Made by a program: the position numbers and the translations under genes
Shown here: positions 5,215 through 5,245 of the stretch, in pieces
How positions within the stretch are numbered: the first letter of the stretch is position 1
Layout: each line of letters begins with the position of its first letter
Notes under the pieces: generated by a model
The model's database searches: none
The model's input: the letters and a program-made list of their open reading frames with translations, nothing else
Told to the model about the DNA's origin: nothing
NCBI GenBank assembly: GCA_964606065.1
Contig: CAZSEX010000073.1
Coordinates: 1 to 5,245 of the forward strand
Source of the DNA: JAFGHJ01 sp964606065
GTDB lineage: Bacteria; Hydrothermota; UBA3072
Length of the DNA stretch: 5,245 nucleotides
Reading direction: 5' to 3'

Positions 5215-5245
5215 AAATAACACGAATAATATTGGGGACGGTGCT

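Overview
The window is AT-rich bacterial DNA. The large outer-membrane-type gene (carboxypeptidase-regulatory-like domain plus DUF5686) belongs to a family typical of the Bacteroidota/Chlorobiota/Ignavibacteriota side of the tree. The two clearest promoters are classical sigma-70 type (TTGACA/TATAAT-like), not the TTTG/TAnnTTTG type of Bacteroidetes. Together with weak Shine-Dalgarno use and junk-like intergenic repeats, this suggests an Ignavibacteria-like or related uncultured lineage. That placement is inference; no marker gene is present.

Layout. (1) 184-1083 (+): a membrane-anchored diguanylate cyclase with an intact GGDEF active site and intact RxxD inhibitory site. (2) 1201-1228: a near-consensus promoter for 1255-3582 (+), a 775-residue secreted/outer-membrane protein with signal peptide, CarboxypepD_reg-like domain, DUF5686 and a C-terminal barrel ending in Phe. 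(3) 3583-3847: a repeat-rich gap between convergent genes, holding a 5-copy heptamer tandem array and one arm of a 30-bp dispersed repeat. (4) 3848-4828 (-): a two-gene operon of a small basic coiled-coil protein followed, with a 17-nt overlap, by a GSU2403-like nucleotidyltransferase. The nucleotidyltransferase gene is broken into two open frames by a single-base lesion at about 4303-4310. (5) 4829-4958: the control region of that operon, with a perfect TTGACA-N16-TATAAT promoter on the minus strand and two copies, 67 bp apart, of an inverted repeat with identical geometry (TTACCAGAC, 22 nt, GTCTGGTAA). (6) 4959-5245: no gene; it contains the second, inverted copy of the 30-bp repeat and a strong long hairpin.

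Most interesting is region 4-6. An antitoxin-like small protein plus a nucleotidyltransferase, with dense operator-like repeats over its promoter and a pair of inverted 30-bp repeats around it, looks like a mobile toxin-antitoxin or abortive-infection type module. By analogy it resembles the AbiE/MenAT logic (DNA-binding autoregulator followed by nucleotidyltransferase), but the small protein does not resemble the winged-helix AbiEi antitoxin. No toxicity, defence activity or mobility can be proved from the sequence. Genes 1 and 2 look like ordinary chromosomal genes with no evident link to the module.
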